A stretch of 64,000 nucleotides of DNA. Source: Pocillopora verrucosa (taxonomy: Eukaryota > Cnidaria > Anthozoa > Scleractinia > Pocilloporidae). Location of the stretch: the NCBI RefSeq assembly GCF_036669915.1, contig NC_089319.1, positions 7,631,846-7,695,845 on the forward strand, written 5' to 3'. A model generated the notes under the pieces. The model had not been told where the DNA came from, made no database searches, and saw nothing but the letters and a program-made list of their open reading frames with translations. Made by a program: the position numbers and the translations under genes. This document shows, one piece after another, positions 13,001 through 22,061 of the stretch (the stretch's first letter is position 1; each line of letters starts with the position of its first letter).

Positions 13001-15453
13001 CCCTTTTGACTGAATGCTACAAACGCTGGAGACGTTGAATTGTCGTCGTAAAAATCAGTTTTGGTTGAAGAGAACTTAAGATGATCTTTTGAAAGAGGAC
13101 AGATGATCAGTTTTCTCTCGTGCAGAAAGGTTTTAAAGTTAAATTAACCCCTAACACCCTAACATCAGTATGCATATTCTCCATACTGTTCTCTATACAT
13201 TTCCTGAAGTACTGACAAGGAGAATTTGTTTATAAATTAAGAGCTTTATGAGTTGGTAATCATTTCCTTGATTCTCGTGACCTTAATGTTTGATTCAGGG
13301 GTGATATTGTAAGGAGAAATTAGAAGCTGGTCACTCCTAGGGGTTAAAGGGTTAAAAGACTACGTTTGTAGGAGACCAGGTGGTTACGGTTAGCGGTTTG
13401 AACACGAGAGCCTGGGTCGACTCCTACCTAGGTCATTGGGCTGTTTTCTCGGCCAAAACAGTTTTTTCTCACAGCGCCTCTCTCCACTTAAGGGTTTAAA
13501 CGGACCCCAGTAGTTTATCAGGAAAAAAGTAAGAAATGACAAGAAGAAATCTGCCATAAAACATGATTCCTACATTAAGGGGGAGCGGCAAAACTCCTGA
13601 TCATTTCATGCCAGGTGCCTAACTGGGATTTCTTCAAAGGCAGGTGGAGTTGCACGTATCCATGACAGTATCTGAGCAACTCCGCACCTACCCCCCCCCC
13701 CCCTCCTTACCCAACATTAACCCTGACTTAATATCAGTTGACTGTTGTTGGGCTAGGGGAGGGGTGGGCGCGCAGTTACACAGATACTAACATTGATATA
13801 GTCACACTATGTCACACCCAGACATACTACCCAACTGTCATGTCGACGACATCCATACTGTTTCTGTTGTTCCATGAGCTGTGTGTGATTCATGCCGTAT
13901 GGATTCTCTCGGAATCCCGATTTTTCGCCTTAATAGTCCCGGATGTAGCGTCTTGATCTCAGCAATGTTCTCAACGTGAATATTTAAACCAAACTGAAAT
14001 ACATTCAATCGTTCTCTGCCAATTGTCAGATGGTCGAAAGAGCGCTCCCCTTGGCCGTATAATCAGCCAGCCCCCTCAGCCCTTAGTCACTGAAGCCTCT
14101 TCAGGAAAGACCCCTATCGGAAGGACCCCAGGTGAGATGAAGGACCATTTACAGAGCCAATTAGGTGCTGTGGAAAACCTTCAATACCAGCTCACTTCTC
14201 AGGAGCTCCAGTTTGCACAGCGTATGGCTCTAAAAGAACAGCAAGCAGCTGAGCATGTCAAAATCACTGTAGCCTCAAGTTCAAGTGATTCTAATGATGG
14301 TGAGTGTAGATTTTTTTATCGATGTTGTGTGATTTTGAGAGGATATTCTCTTTCTTTCTTTAAGATGCACCTTATCCTTATTAGTAAATATTATATATAG
14401 AAACGTATCATGGTAAGAATTCATTTAAGTACCGTGCTAAAAGGATATCAAGCTGAAATGAGGCCTGGTATCAACCCGATATCCAATAGCTCTGTGGTAG
14501 AACATCCAGTGTGGAGAAGGCTCGTGTCAGGGAGTCGAATCGTCATGGGTGATGAAGACTTTTATTGTACCACAATCAACACAAAAGAACTATTCAGTGA
14601 CTCAGTTAGCAAATCGACACTGGTTTTGCGTGTTCTGTACTCTTATTGACAGCGATATTCGTCTTCACAGTGGTCAAAATGATGTAGACTCACGAGGCGC
14701 AGCTGTGTGAGTCTGCAACAAAATTTTATCACAATATCGACGTCAAATGAAACGATTCTGTTAGTGTGTGACATGTTGCGTGACACGTTGACGCGAGCAG
14801 CGTTGTCTGTACTCTCTTCGACAACGGCAAATTAGCCAATCAGATTGCGATATTACTTGTAAATGTCGGGTAAAACATAACATTTAATTTATCCCCTCTT
14901 CGACTTGCCCTATTTTCTTTCACCCTATCGTAAAAAAGTAAAGATATGCGCTTGTCTCATGCAGTCACTTATGTTTTGTGCAGATGGAAAAGTACCAGTG
15001 CTATTGGAATCACAACATGTAGTATCTCGTGAGACAAATAAGAAAGACAGTGCTCCAGTGGATAGTAATGTGACTCATCCACCAGCCAATCAGTGGACGT
15101 CTTCGCCAGTTTACGATCAACCGCTGTTTACGTCATCTTCGGAAGGCCAAGCGTCGTTGCAAGAAATTTGGAAGATGTTGGACGAAGAAGAAAGTTTCCG
15201 TAGTCCAACTCCCAGGAGAGTTCGCCCCAGCTCTCCTGAGCGTCTTAAAGCCACAAGGGACCAGGACCCTGATCATATTCCAGAGCGGGACTCTCCCGAG
15301 CGTGATTCGTTCGCCCTAAAAGGAAGGCGAACGGAAGTTCAAAGTAGACCTTCAATGCAGCGACCAGAATTGTCCAAAAAGGCTGCTGGCAAAGGTAGGC
15401 TGGCTCAAAAGAAAATTAAAGTGAGGAATTATAACATTAGAGACGATGGCTGA
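4076..15453 (+). CDS. CCDC57: CCDC57 orthologue, centriolar-satellite coiled-coil protein, 15 exons
   Basis: Predicted exons: 4076-4444, 5484-5599, 6012-6147, 6723-7016, 7172-7311, 8179-8337, 8799-8961, 9630-9996, 10364-10549, 11446-11546, 11759-11959, 12351-12474, 12791-12976, 14030-14299, 14984-15453. Phases match at every junction, giving about 1093 aa. An in-frame TAA lies about 45 nt before the ATG. The protein is almost all coiled coil. Recognisable CCDC57 segments are FEYNLKLLEERDQELQRYDA near residue 60, the DPFIQAHIRELNGTIGALR junction of exons 9-10, the EADEYFRSGLERN stretch of exon 11, QEKEQLIQMGNRLRAELAK in exon 13, and a C-terminal LQEIWKMLDEEES segment. CCDC57 is known in vertebrates for centriole duplication and microtubule organisation with CEP63. 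The weakest donor is GAG|GTGCAA after 7016. The C-terminal tail past exon 14 is low-complexity, Ser/Pro/Arg-rich and probably disordered. Confidence 0.9.
5640..5875 (+). repeat. SINE-like or other dispersed repeat in CCDC57 intron 2
   Basis: The stretch contains a weak tRNA B-box-like segment (GCATTCAAGACTTG), followed by an ACCCAGGAGTATAAGTTCC section. A related layout (a B-box-like phrase, then a CAATGGACCGGTGTCCC-type stretch) occurs at 57870-58110. No target-site duplication was found. Only the presence of a dispersed-looking element is claimed. Confidence 0.3.
6236..6510. repeat. Foldback (palindromic) MITE, copy 1, CCDC57 intron 3
   Basis: The core reads AAGCTGACATTTCAAGC, then AAGGGCTAA-type arms, then GCTTGAAATTTCAGCTT, so most of the element can fold on itself. 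It is flanked by GGTAAGTTTCTAATGAAACTG on the left and AACTCAGTTGG on the right. Other copies lie at 10868-11115 (reverse orientation for its outer sequence) and 12108-12330. Confidence 0.75.
7673..7883. repeat. MITE-like repeat, TTAACCC-ended family, copy 2
   Basis: This copy is complete: it begins TTAACCCTTTACACCCTGAC and ends ATTAAAGGGTTAA, so the outermost bases are inverted repeats. The internal TGCTGACAAGGAGAA phrase is shared with 2695-2897 and 13144-13355. It sits in CCDC57 intron 5 and abuts a second element. Confidence 0.8.
7879..8092. repeat. Second TTAACCC-ended MITE, abutting the first
   Basis: This element begins TTAACCCTCCAACTCCGATG and ends CTTGGGAGTTAAAGGGTTAA. Its interior (phrases such as CCAATACCAAATTCTCC and AGTAAGGAGAATTACTGATG) differs from the first family, but the termini are alike. 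It starts on the last bases of the preceding element, as expected if one inserted into the end of the other. A short related piece starts at about 22058. Confidence 0.75.
9088..9222. repeat. Inverted-repeat element (CTGAGCAA...CTCAGATG), copy 1
   Basis: The left arm CTGAGCAAACTGTGCACCTA plus a CTCCCCTAACCCAACA stretch is mirrored on the right by GTTGGATTAGGGGAGGGGTA and GCGCAGGTGCTCAGATGTTA. The same hairpin-forming element occurs at 13648-13800 and 48425-48560. It lies in CCDC57 intron 7. Confidence 0.75.
10868..11115. repeat. Foldback (palindromic) MITE, copy 2, CCDC57 intron 9
   Basis: The core is the clearest palindrome of the family: AAAGCTGACGTTTCAAGCGT, then TCGTCAGAGCGATTGACGA at the centre, then GCTCGAAACGTCAGCTTTC. 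The outer part ends in GTTTAGAAACTTACCCCC, the reverse complement of the left flank of copy 1, so this copy is inverted. Confidence 0.8.
11160..11202. repeat. T-rich low-complexity tract
   Basis: About 40 bases of almost pure T with scattered C, in CCDC57 intron 9 just past the foldback element. It lies about 250 bases upstream of the exon 10 acceptor, so it is not the polypyrimidine tract used in splicing. Confidence 0.8.
12108..12330. repeat. Foldback (palindromic) MITE, copy 3, CCDC57 intron 11
   Basis: It has the same left flank as copy 1 (GGTTTCTAAAGAAACTGTGG), then ATCAACTGAGTTGAAAGCGT and two arms around CGGAGCGATTGACGAAGGGC. It ends in TTTACGGTGGCCAGTTGAT only about 30 bases before the acceptor of exon 12, so the element sits right next to a used splice site. 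Confidence 0.8.
13144..13355. repeat. MITE-like repeat, TTAACCC-ended family, copy 3
   Basis: It begins TTAACCCCTAACACCCTAAC and ends AGGGGTTAAAGGGTTAA, with the shared internal ACTGACAAGGAGAATTTGTT. It is complete and in the same orientation as 7673-7883. It lies in CCDC57 intron 13. Confidence 0.8.
13648..13800. repeat. Inverted-repeat element (CTGAGCAA family), copy 2
   Basis: Left arm ATCTGAGCAACTCCGCACCT followed by a C-run; right arm GGGGAGGGGTGGGCGCGCAG then TTACACAGATACTAACATTG. It matches 9088-9222 and 48425-48560 in arms and spacing. It lies in CCDC57 intron 13. Confidence 0.75.
14455..14600 (+). repeat. tRNA-derived SINE-like element in CCDC57 intron 14
   Basis: It contains TAGCTCTGTGGTAGAACATC, close to a tRNA A-box, and GGGAGTCGAATCGTC, close to a B-box, about 35 bases apart, followed by a GATGAAGACTTTTATTGTACC tail. 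The unit B counterpart at 25130-25260 has the more tRNA-like TAGAGGTAGAGCATCCGATG and AGTCGAATCC. Neither folds into an intact tRNA. Confidence 0.45.
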
Positions 15454-16310
15454 GAAGAACTAGTTTCCTGAATCAAAGACGAATGCAAGAGTCCCTCATG
15501 ATGGCGAACAAGATCGTTGTCCTTAGAGTGGTAGATGTTGCAGAATCTATTTATGTAAGCTGACTGCAAGTCGCACTCGATCAGAGGAGAAATTCGTCGC
15601 TCTAAGAACATGGAATTTAATGATCGTTAAGCTTCAGAACACCGGTTTGAACCTTAGAGACAAAAACCGCCTTGAAACATCAATTTCTGACAGTGCCGAG
15701 TATTACAATGTGCTAGTCAAAATGCATCCCTACACTCTTTATCCTCATGGTAAAATGAGACATTAACGTTTGATATACGTGAACTGGCCTTGAGAAATCA
15801 TCGTAGTATTGAATACTTGTATGTTCAGACGTTCCGTCCATAGCTAAGGCTCATTTTTTTCTGTTGAAGTGAATATGATTGTTTCCCTTTCTTCATGAAT
15901 TGGGATGGTTAACAGAAGTAGATTTGGTGTTTTCTCTTCTCTTTTTGCACGTTACAATAACTCGGTAACTATTGACTCAATGTAAAAACTTATTTTTTTC
16001 TTGCTAAGTATCATCTAGCACTACATCGTTTTTTTATAAAGCGTATAAAAACATTTATACCATCAAGACATTTGTAATCTCTTGACTATTCTCATGATAC
16101 TATACTATAAATATAAACGTTAGAGGTCTTAAAATAGTCTAAGAAATTTAAACTACATTTTGTCTACGCCTCTGCGATCATGACTCTCCCACACTCTTTA
16201 AAGCAAACCCTCATGCTAAGAGAGCAAGACACAAACGTTGACGTTATAAAGTTCGTTGAAGTCTTAACCCCCGAAAAAGTTCGGCAACCTGTTGAAAGAA
16301 AATGGTATAG
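15454..16310. other. Convergent 3' region between CCDC57 and mucin copy A
   Basis: No coding exon is seen. The stretch must hold the 3'UTRs of CCDC57 (from the left) and of the minus-strand mucin gene (from the right). No canonical AATAAA or TTTATT was confidently assigned. Its counterpart in unit B is interrupted by a retroelement and resumes near 28209. Confidence 0.5.
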
Positions 16311-19300
16311 TTAGAGAGGGCAACGCTCGTCATGATCAAAGTCAAGCCTCCTAAAGCTACAAAACGGTAGATCATCACAGTGTCACGTTGAAACTTACAT
16401 ATGAAGCAAAGTCCCGACTACCACTGTTGAGATGGACAATCCTAACAATGTTGTTCCTGTGAAAATAAACAAAGATTTAATTTCATGAAATCCACCAAAA
16501 ATCAAATACGTAGAAATTAAGCTTGATGAGTCCTTTTTCTGAATTTTTTCTTTCCCGTTCGAATGGGTCCAGAACTATTCACATTTTTAGATGATTCTTA
16601 ACGCTATGTACTTCTTTTTATTTCTATTTAAGCCTAGGCTGAAAAGGTAGATGTAATTGTCTATGTAATTTTTGAGCGGCCTTCTACAGTTTGAACGACT
16701 GGTAGCATTTGTAGATGGGGGCAGGAGAGCGGGAGCCCTGGTGAATAGTAGAGGGGAGTATACGGAAAACAGGGGAGAGGAAAGGGAAAGCAGAAACTTA
16801 ATTGAGGAGGTAATTGTGAGAGAATCGCAAAAAAGCAACTCTGGGCAAACATAAATCTGCTGTGTTATTGCGAAAGGCGGGAGAGTCGGGCACGAGAAGT
16901 AATGAATTATCACCCCATTGTAAACAAACCTAAGCCATCTCCAGGCTCTCTCGTGCATAATTGTCTGCGAAAAGCCTGTGTGGTGAGTTCCTCTTTGTGA
17001 CGTGCTAGCTCGAGGTAAGGTTTGACTGCGCTGAACTGAGTTTAGATCCTGGAAAAAAGAAGCTCAAACAAACCTGAGATTGGACAATGTGGTTGGCCAC
17101 ATTTAAACACTTGAGTTAAGGTTCTGTATTTGGTACAGATGCTTTCTTTGAACGTCACTGTATGAGAATAGCAATGACGACTCGCAGTCACAGTTCCTCC
17201 CACATTTGAACAGTGCCGCTGACAGTCACTTGAGTCCACGGACCAGTCTGTCCAGTTAAGCGACACTGAAACTTTACAAGACAAAACAAGTTTGACCTGT
17301 TTTCTACCTCAAAGCGGCGAACAACCTTCAGTTTGGCTTGTTTTTTTGTTGTGTATGGGCTTAACTAAGGGGAGGGGAAGAAGGAGGTGAGGTAGGGGTA
17401 CGAGGAGGCATGTGACTTGCTCCTTTCTCGAGAAAATCATCCCGGCGTGTCTTAACTTGCCAATAGGTCGTAAGCGCACCCTCACAGAAAACTCTGGTGT
17501 ACACCCTTGTGTGATAGCTTTTTGCCGTAGAGAAGCGCAATGGGGTGCAAATGATGCCCTTGAACTGGGGTAACTATGCTATTTTCTGTTTGTTATCGGT
17601 TATTATGCACATTATGCATACCCCCTCCCCCACGGTACCTCTCTTCAACGTAGAGGACAAGAAGGGCGCCAACAGTTGTAAGAGTCTGACACACCAGACA
17701 ATACTTGATTATGAAGGTTTGGTAGGGTTTTATCCATGTCAGAATTGTCTCCTACCTACTGAAGTTAATACCTGAGATTGTCGAGGTCAGCTTTGTGGAA
17801 GAAGCTGTAGTTGTAGGAGCGACCAGAAGTAAAGAACTCTCTTTCGTCGAATGATCGCTTCTGAAATACGTAGCTTGAGTTGTAGCGGAGCCCAAGTTTT
17901 TGAAGATTATCAGCGACGTTCCGTAACTTGAATTGATAGACAGCTTTCGGTTTAATGTCGTAGATAACAATTGTATTGTTTGTCCCCACCGGGAAGACAG
18001 TGGTCTCTGTAACACACCTAAAGATGGTGACTTTAGTTGAGTTGGGGTGATACCGTTCACAGAGGGAGAGCTTGCTTGTGCTGTAGTTAAAGGAGCGGCC
18101 AGAAGGGAAGAACTCTCTTTCGTCAAATGATTGCTTGTGAAGTACACGGCTTGAGTTGTGGTGGCGCCTGTGTTTGAGAAGATCATCGTCGACGTTGCGT
18201 AACTTGAATTAATAGACAGCTTTCGGTTTGGAATACCAGTTGTGTAACTTGAGGCTTTACTTTGTGTTGCATTGAGATCTGCAGAGGGTGCCGACTGCAA
18301 AATACTCTGTGGCTGGGACTTGCGGCTCGTTGAAAACGAGATGAGAGTGTTTTGTACATGTGGGACGGCGGTTGTTCCTGCGTCGATGTTCCCCTGTCCC
18401 GACTGAGAAGAAGACTGTATCTGTAATACTCGTGAAGATGAAGACTTTTGTTGAGTTGGGGTGATACCATTCACGGGGGTAAAGCTTGTTTGTGCTGTAG
18501 TAGAAGGAGCGACCAGAAGGGAAGAACTCTCTTTCGTCAAATGATTGCCTGTGAAATACAAGACCTGAGTTGTTGCAGCGCCTGAGTTTGTGAAGATCAA
18601 TGGGGATGTTGTGTAACTTAAATTGATAGACAGCGTTCGGTTTGGAACACCAGCTGTGTGGTTTGGAGCTTTACTTTGTGTTGCATTGGGATCTGCAGAG
18701 GGTCTCGACTGCAAAACGCTCTCTGGCTGAGACTTGCGGCTCGTTGAAAACGAGGTGAGAGTGTTTTGTACATGTGAGTCGGCGGTTGTTCCTGCGTCTA
18801 CACTTAACGTGGTGTTCATTGCTGTCGCCGTTCTCATTGGTCTGGAGATTTGGAAACTTGACGAAGGAGAAAATCTTTGGGTTGCTGTTGTTGCATTTAA
18901 AGTTGTAGATATCGATTGTGTTGTTTGTCTCGACTGGGAAGACGATGGTATCTTTAATACTCTTGAATATGGTGACTTTTGTTGAGTTGGGGTGATCCTG
19001 TTCACAGAGGGAGAGCTTGTTTGTGCTGTAGTTGAAAGAGCGACCGGAAAAGTAGAACTCTCTTTCGGCGAATGATCGCTTACGAAATACACAGCTTGTG
19101 TTGTGGCGGCACTTGAGTTTGTGAAGAACATCGTTGATGTTGCGTAACTTGAATTGATAGACAGCGTTAGGTTTGGAACACCAGTTGTGTAGCTTGAAGC
19201 TTTACTTTGTGTTGCATTGAGATCTGCAGAGGTTCTCGACTGCAAAATGCTATCTGGCTGAGACTTGCGGCTCGTTGAAAACGAGGTGAGGGTGTTTTGT

Positions 19301-21900
19301 ACATGTGAGTCGGCGGTTGTTCCTGCGTCTACACTTAACGTGGTGTTCATTGCTGTCGCCGTTCTCATTGGTCTGGCTTGGTTGTTACTGGAGATTTGGA
19401 AACTTGACGAAGGAGAAAATCTTTGGGTTGCTGTTGTTGCATTTAAAGTTGTAGATGTCGATTGTGTTGTTTGTCTCGACTGGGAAGACGATATTATCTT
19501 TAATACTCTTGAATATGGTGACTTTTGTTGAGTTGGGGTGATCCTGTTCACAGAGGGAGAGCTTGTTTGTGCTGTAGTTGAAAGAGCGACCGGAAAAGTA
19601 GAACTCTCTTTCGGCGAATGATCGCTTATGAAATACACAGCTTGTGCTGTGGCGGCACTTGAGTTTGTGAAGGTCATAGGCGACATTGCGTAACCTGAAT
19701 GGAGAGACAGTGTCCGGTTAAGAACACCAGTTGTGTAGCTTGAAGCTTTACTTTGTGTTGTATTGAGATCTTCGAAGGGTGTCGACTGTAAAACACTCTT
19801 TGGCCGGGACTTGTGGCTCATTGAAAACGAGATGAGAATATTTTGTACATGTGAGACGGCGTTTGTTCCTGCGTCTACACTTGACGTGGTGTTCATTGCG
19901 GTTGCCGTTGTCATCGATCTGCTTCGGTTGTTACTGGAGATTTGGAAACTTGACGAAGGAGAAAATCTTTGGGTTGCTGTTGTTGCATTTATTGTTGTAG
20001 ATGCCGATTTTGTTGTTTGTCCCGACTGGAAAAACGATAGTATCTGTAATACTCCTGAAGATGATGACTTTTGTTGAGTTGTGGTGGTACCGTTCACGGA
20101 AGGAGAGCTTTTTGATGCTGTAGTTGAAGGAGCGACCAGAAGTGGGGAACTCTCTTTCAACGTATGATCGCTAGTGAAATACACGGCTTGAGTTGTGCCG
20201 GCATCTGACTTTGTGAAGGTCATAGGCGACATTGCGTAACTTGAATGGAGAGACAGCGTCCGGTTAAGAACACTTGTTGTGTAGCTTGAAGCTTTACTTT
20301 GTGTTGCATTGAGATCTCCGAAGGGTGTCGACTGTAAAACACTCTTTGGCCGGGACTTGTGGCTCATTGAAAACGAGATGAGAGTATTTTGTACATGTGA
20401 GACGGCGTTTGTTCCTGCGTCTACACTTGACGTGGTGTTCATTGCGGTTGCGGTTGTCATCGGTCTAGTTTGGTTGTTACTGGAAATTTGGAAACTTGAC
20501 CGAAAAGAAAATGTTTGGGTTGCTGTTGTTGCATTTGTTGTTGTAGATGCCGATTGTGTTGTTTTTCCCGACTGGGAAGACGATGGTATCTGTAATACTC
20601 CTGAAGATGATGACTTTTGTTGGGTTGAGGTGGTGCTTTTCACGGAGGGAGAGTTTTCTGATGCTGTAGTTGAAGGAGCGAACAGAAGGTAAGAACTCTC
20701 TTTTATTGTATGATCGCTTGTGAAATACACTGCTTGAGTTTTTGCGGCGCCTGACTTTGTGAATGTCATAGGTGACATTGCGTAACTTGAATGGAGAGAC
20801 AGCGTCCGGTTAAGATCACCAGTTGTGTAGCCTGAAGCTTTACGTCGTGTTGCATTGAGATCTGCGAAGGGCGTCGACTGTAAAACACTCTTTAGCCGGG
20901 ACTTGCGGCTCATTGAAAACGAGATGAGAGCGTTTTGTGCGTTTGAGACGGCGTTTGTTCTTGCGTCTACACTTGACGTGGTGTTCATTGTGGTTTGGTT
21001 GTTACTGGAGATTTGAAAACCTGACGAAGGAGAAAGTCTTTGGCCTGCTGTTGTTGCATTTATTGTTGGAGATGCCGACTGTGTTGTTTTTCCCGACTGG
21101 AAAGACGATGGTATATGTAATACGACTGAAGATTGTGCGTTTCGTTGAGTTGTGGTTATATCTTTCACGGAGAGAGAGCTTGTCTGTGCTGTAGTTAGAG
21201 GAGCGACCAGAAGAGAAGAAGACTCTTTCGTCGAATGATCGCTTGTAAAATGTACGGCTTGAGTTGTGGTGGCGTTTGAGCTTGGGAAGATCATTAGCGA
21301 CGTTGCGTAACTTGAATTGATAGACAGCGTTGGGTTTGGAACACCAGTTATGTAGCTTGACGCTTTACTTTGTGTTGCATTGAGATCTGCAGAGGGTGTC
21401 GACTGCGAAACACTCTCTGGCCGGGACTTGCAGCTCGTTGAAGACGAGATGAGAGTGTTATGTATATGTGGGAAAGCGGTTGTTGCTGTGTTTACACTTG
21501 ACGTGGTGTTCATTTCTGTCGCCGTTCTCGTCGGTATGGTTCGGTTTTCAGTGGAGATTTGCAAACTTGACGGAGCAGAAAATCTCTGGGTTATTGTTGT
21601 TGTATGTATTGTCGTAGATACCAATTGTGCTGTTTTTCCCGACTGGGAAGACGATGGTATCTGTAAAAATCCTGAAGATGGTGACTTTGGTTGAGTTGAA
21701 GTGATTTCGTTCACGGAGGGAAGGCTTGTTTGTGCTACATTTGTACCTATTTCCATTTCTGATTTTGCTGTTTGTGATGTGTTTGTAAAAGCCGTGACTG
21801 CTGTTGATTTTGTTACTTTTGTGTTTGTTGTTGTTGCTGCTTCTTTTAAGAGCTGAGTGCTTATAAAAACAATTAGAAGGAGTCGTAAGAACAAACACAT
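16311..21900 (-). CDS. Mucin-like type I membrane protein with TSP1 domain, copy A (seven repeats)
   Basis: Predicted exons, 5' to 3' on the minus strand: 21900-17772, 17265-17074, 16456-16399, 16356-16311; phases 1, 1, 2 agree, giving about 1474 aa. A signal peptide (MCLFLRLLLIVFISTQ) is followed by about 1350 residues rich in Ser, Thr and N-glycosylation sequons, built from seven repeats of about 180 aa marked by SADLNATQSKASSYTTG. Next comes a 64-residue exon with WTDWS and six cysteines, a thrombospondin type-1 fold. The third exon encodes a membrane helix (LLGLSISTVVVGTLL), and the last a tail with RRLDFDHDER. A strong acceptor 12 bases before the ATG suggests a 5'UTR intron. Probably a heavily O-glycosylated surface or mucus protein; the role is unknown. 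Confidence 0.8.
17074..17265 (-). CDS. Exon 2 of mucin copy A: thrombospondin type-1 domain
   Basis: This 192-nt exon is bounded by TTTCAG (acceptor) and CTCAG|GTTTGT (donor), and both edges are phase 1. Symmetric 1-1 exons are the usual carrier of shuffled extracellular domains. It holds the tryptophans of WTDWS and six cysteines in the order expected for a TSP1 repeat. The open frame continues past both splice sites, but those extensions are not domain-like. It differs from its unit B twin by about 3%. Confidence 0.75.
18180..21480 (-). repeat. Tandem coding repeats of mucin copy A, about 540 bp each
   Basis: Seven in-frame units, counted by the GAGATCTGCAGAGG-type anchor near 18277, 18690, 19222, 19769, 20311, 20862 and 21383. 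Spacing is 520-550 bp except for one shorter unit of about 415 bp at the 3' end of the gene. Neighbouring units are close enough for unequal crossing-over or slippage to change their number. Copy B has two. Confidence 0.85.
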
Positions 21901-22061
21901 TTTGACGGTAACCTGTGCATTGATAATGAGAGAGAAAGAAAAATTTTTTAGTTAACCCCGCACAAGTAACAATACAATGCAATACACAGAAAGCATAGCG
22001 TTTTTTAATCATTTTATCATCGAGGCACCCTTATCGGTATTTGAAACATTGACATTAACCC

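Noticed and set aside
14455..14600. Possible tRNA gene
   Set aside because: A-box and B-box-like phrases exist, but the acceptor and anticodon arms do not pair. A SINE remnant fits better.
18734..21694. Series of similar plus-strand open frames (starting MRLVENEVRVFCTCE or MRSSKGVDC) repeated along the mucin exon
   Set aside because: They are the reverse strand of the mucin repeats. They recur because the repeats recur, have no splice continuation, and the minus-strand frame is open over 4.1 kb with a signal peptide.
21548..22012. Minus-strand frame of 154 codons overlapping the mucin start, present in both units
   Set aside because: It is a shifted frame over the signal-peptide exon and the leader. 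Its presence in both units follows from the near identity of this stretch and it crosses a strong splice acceptor at 21913.
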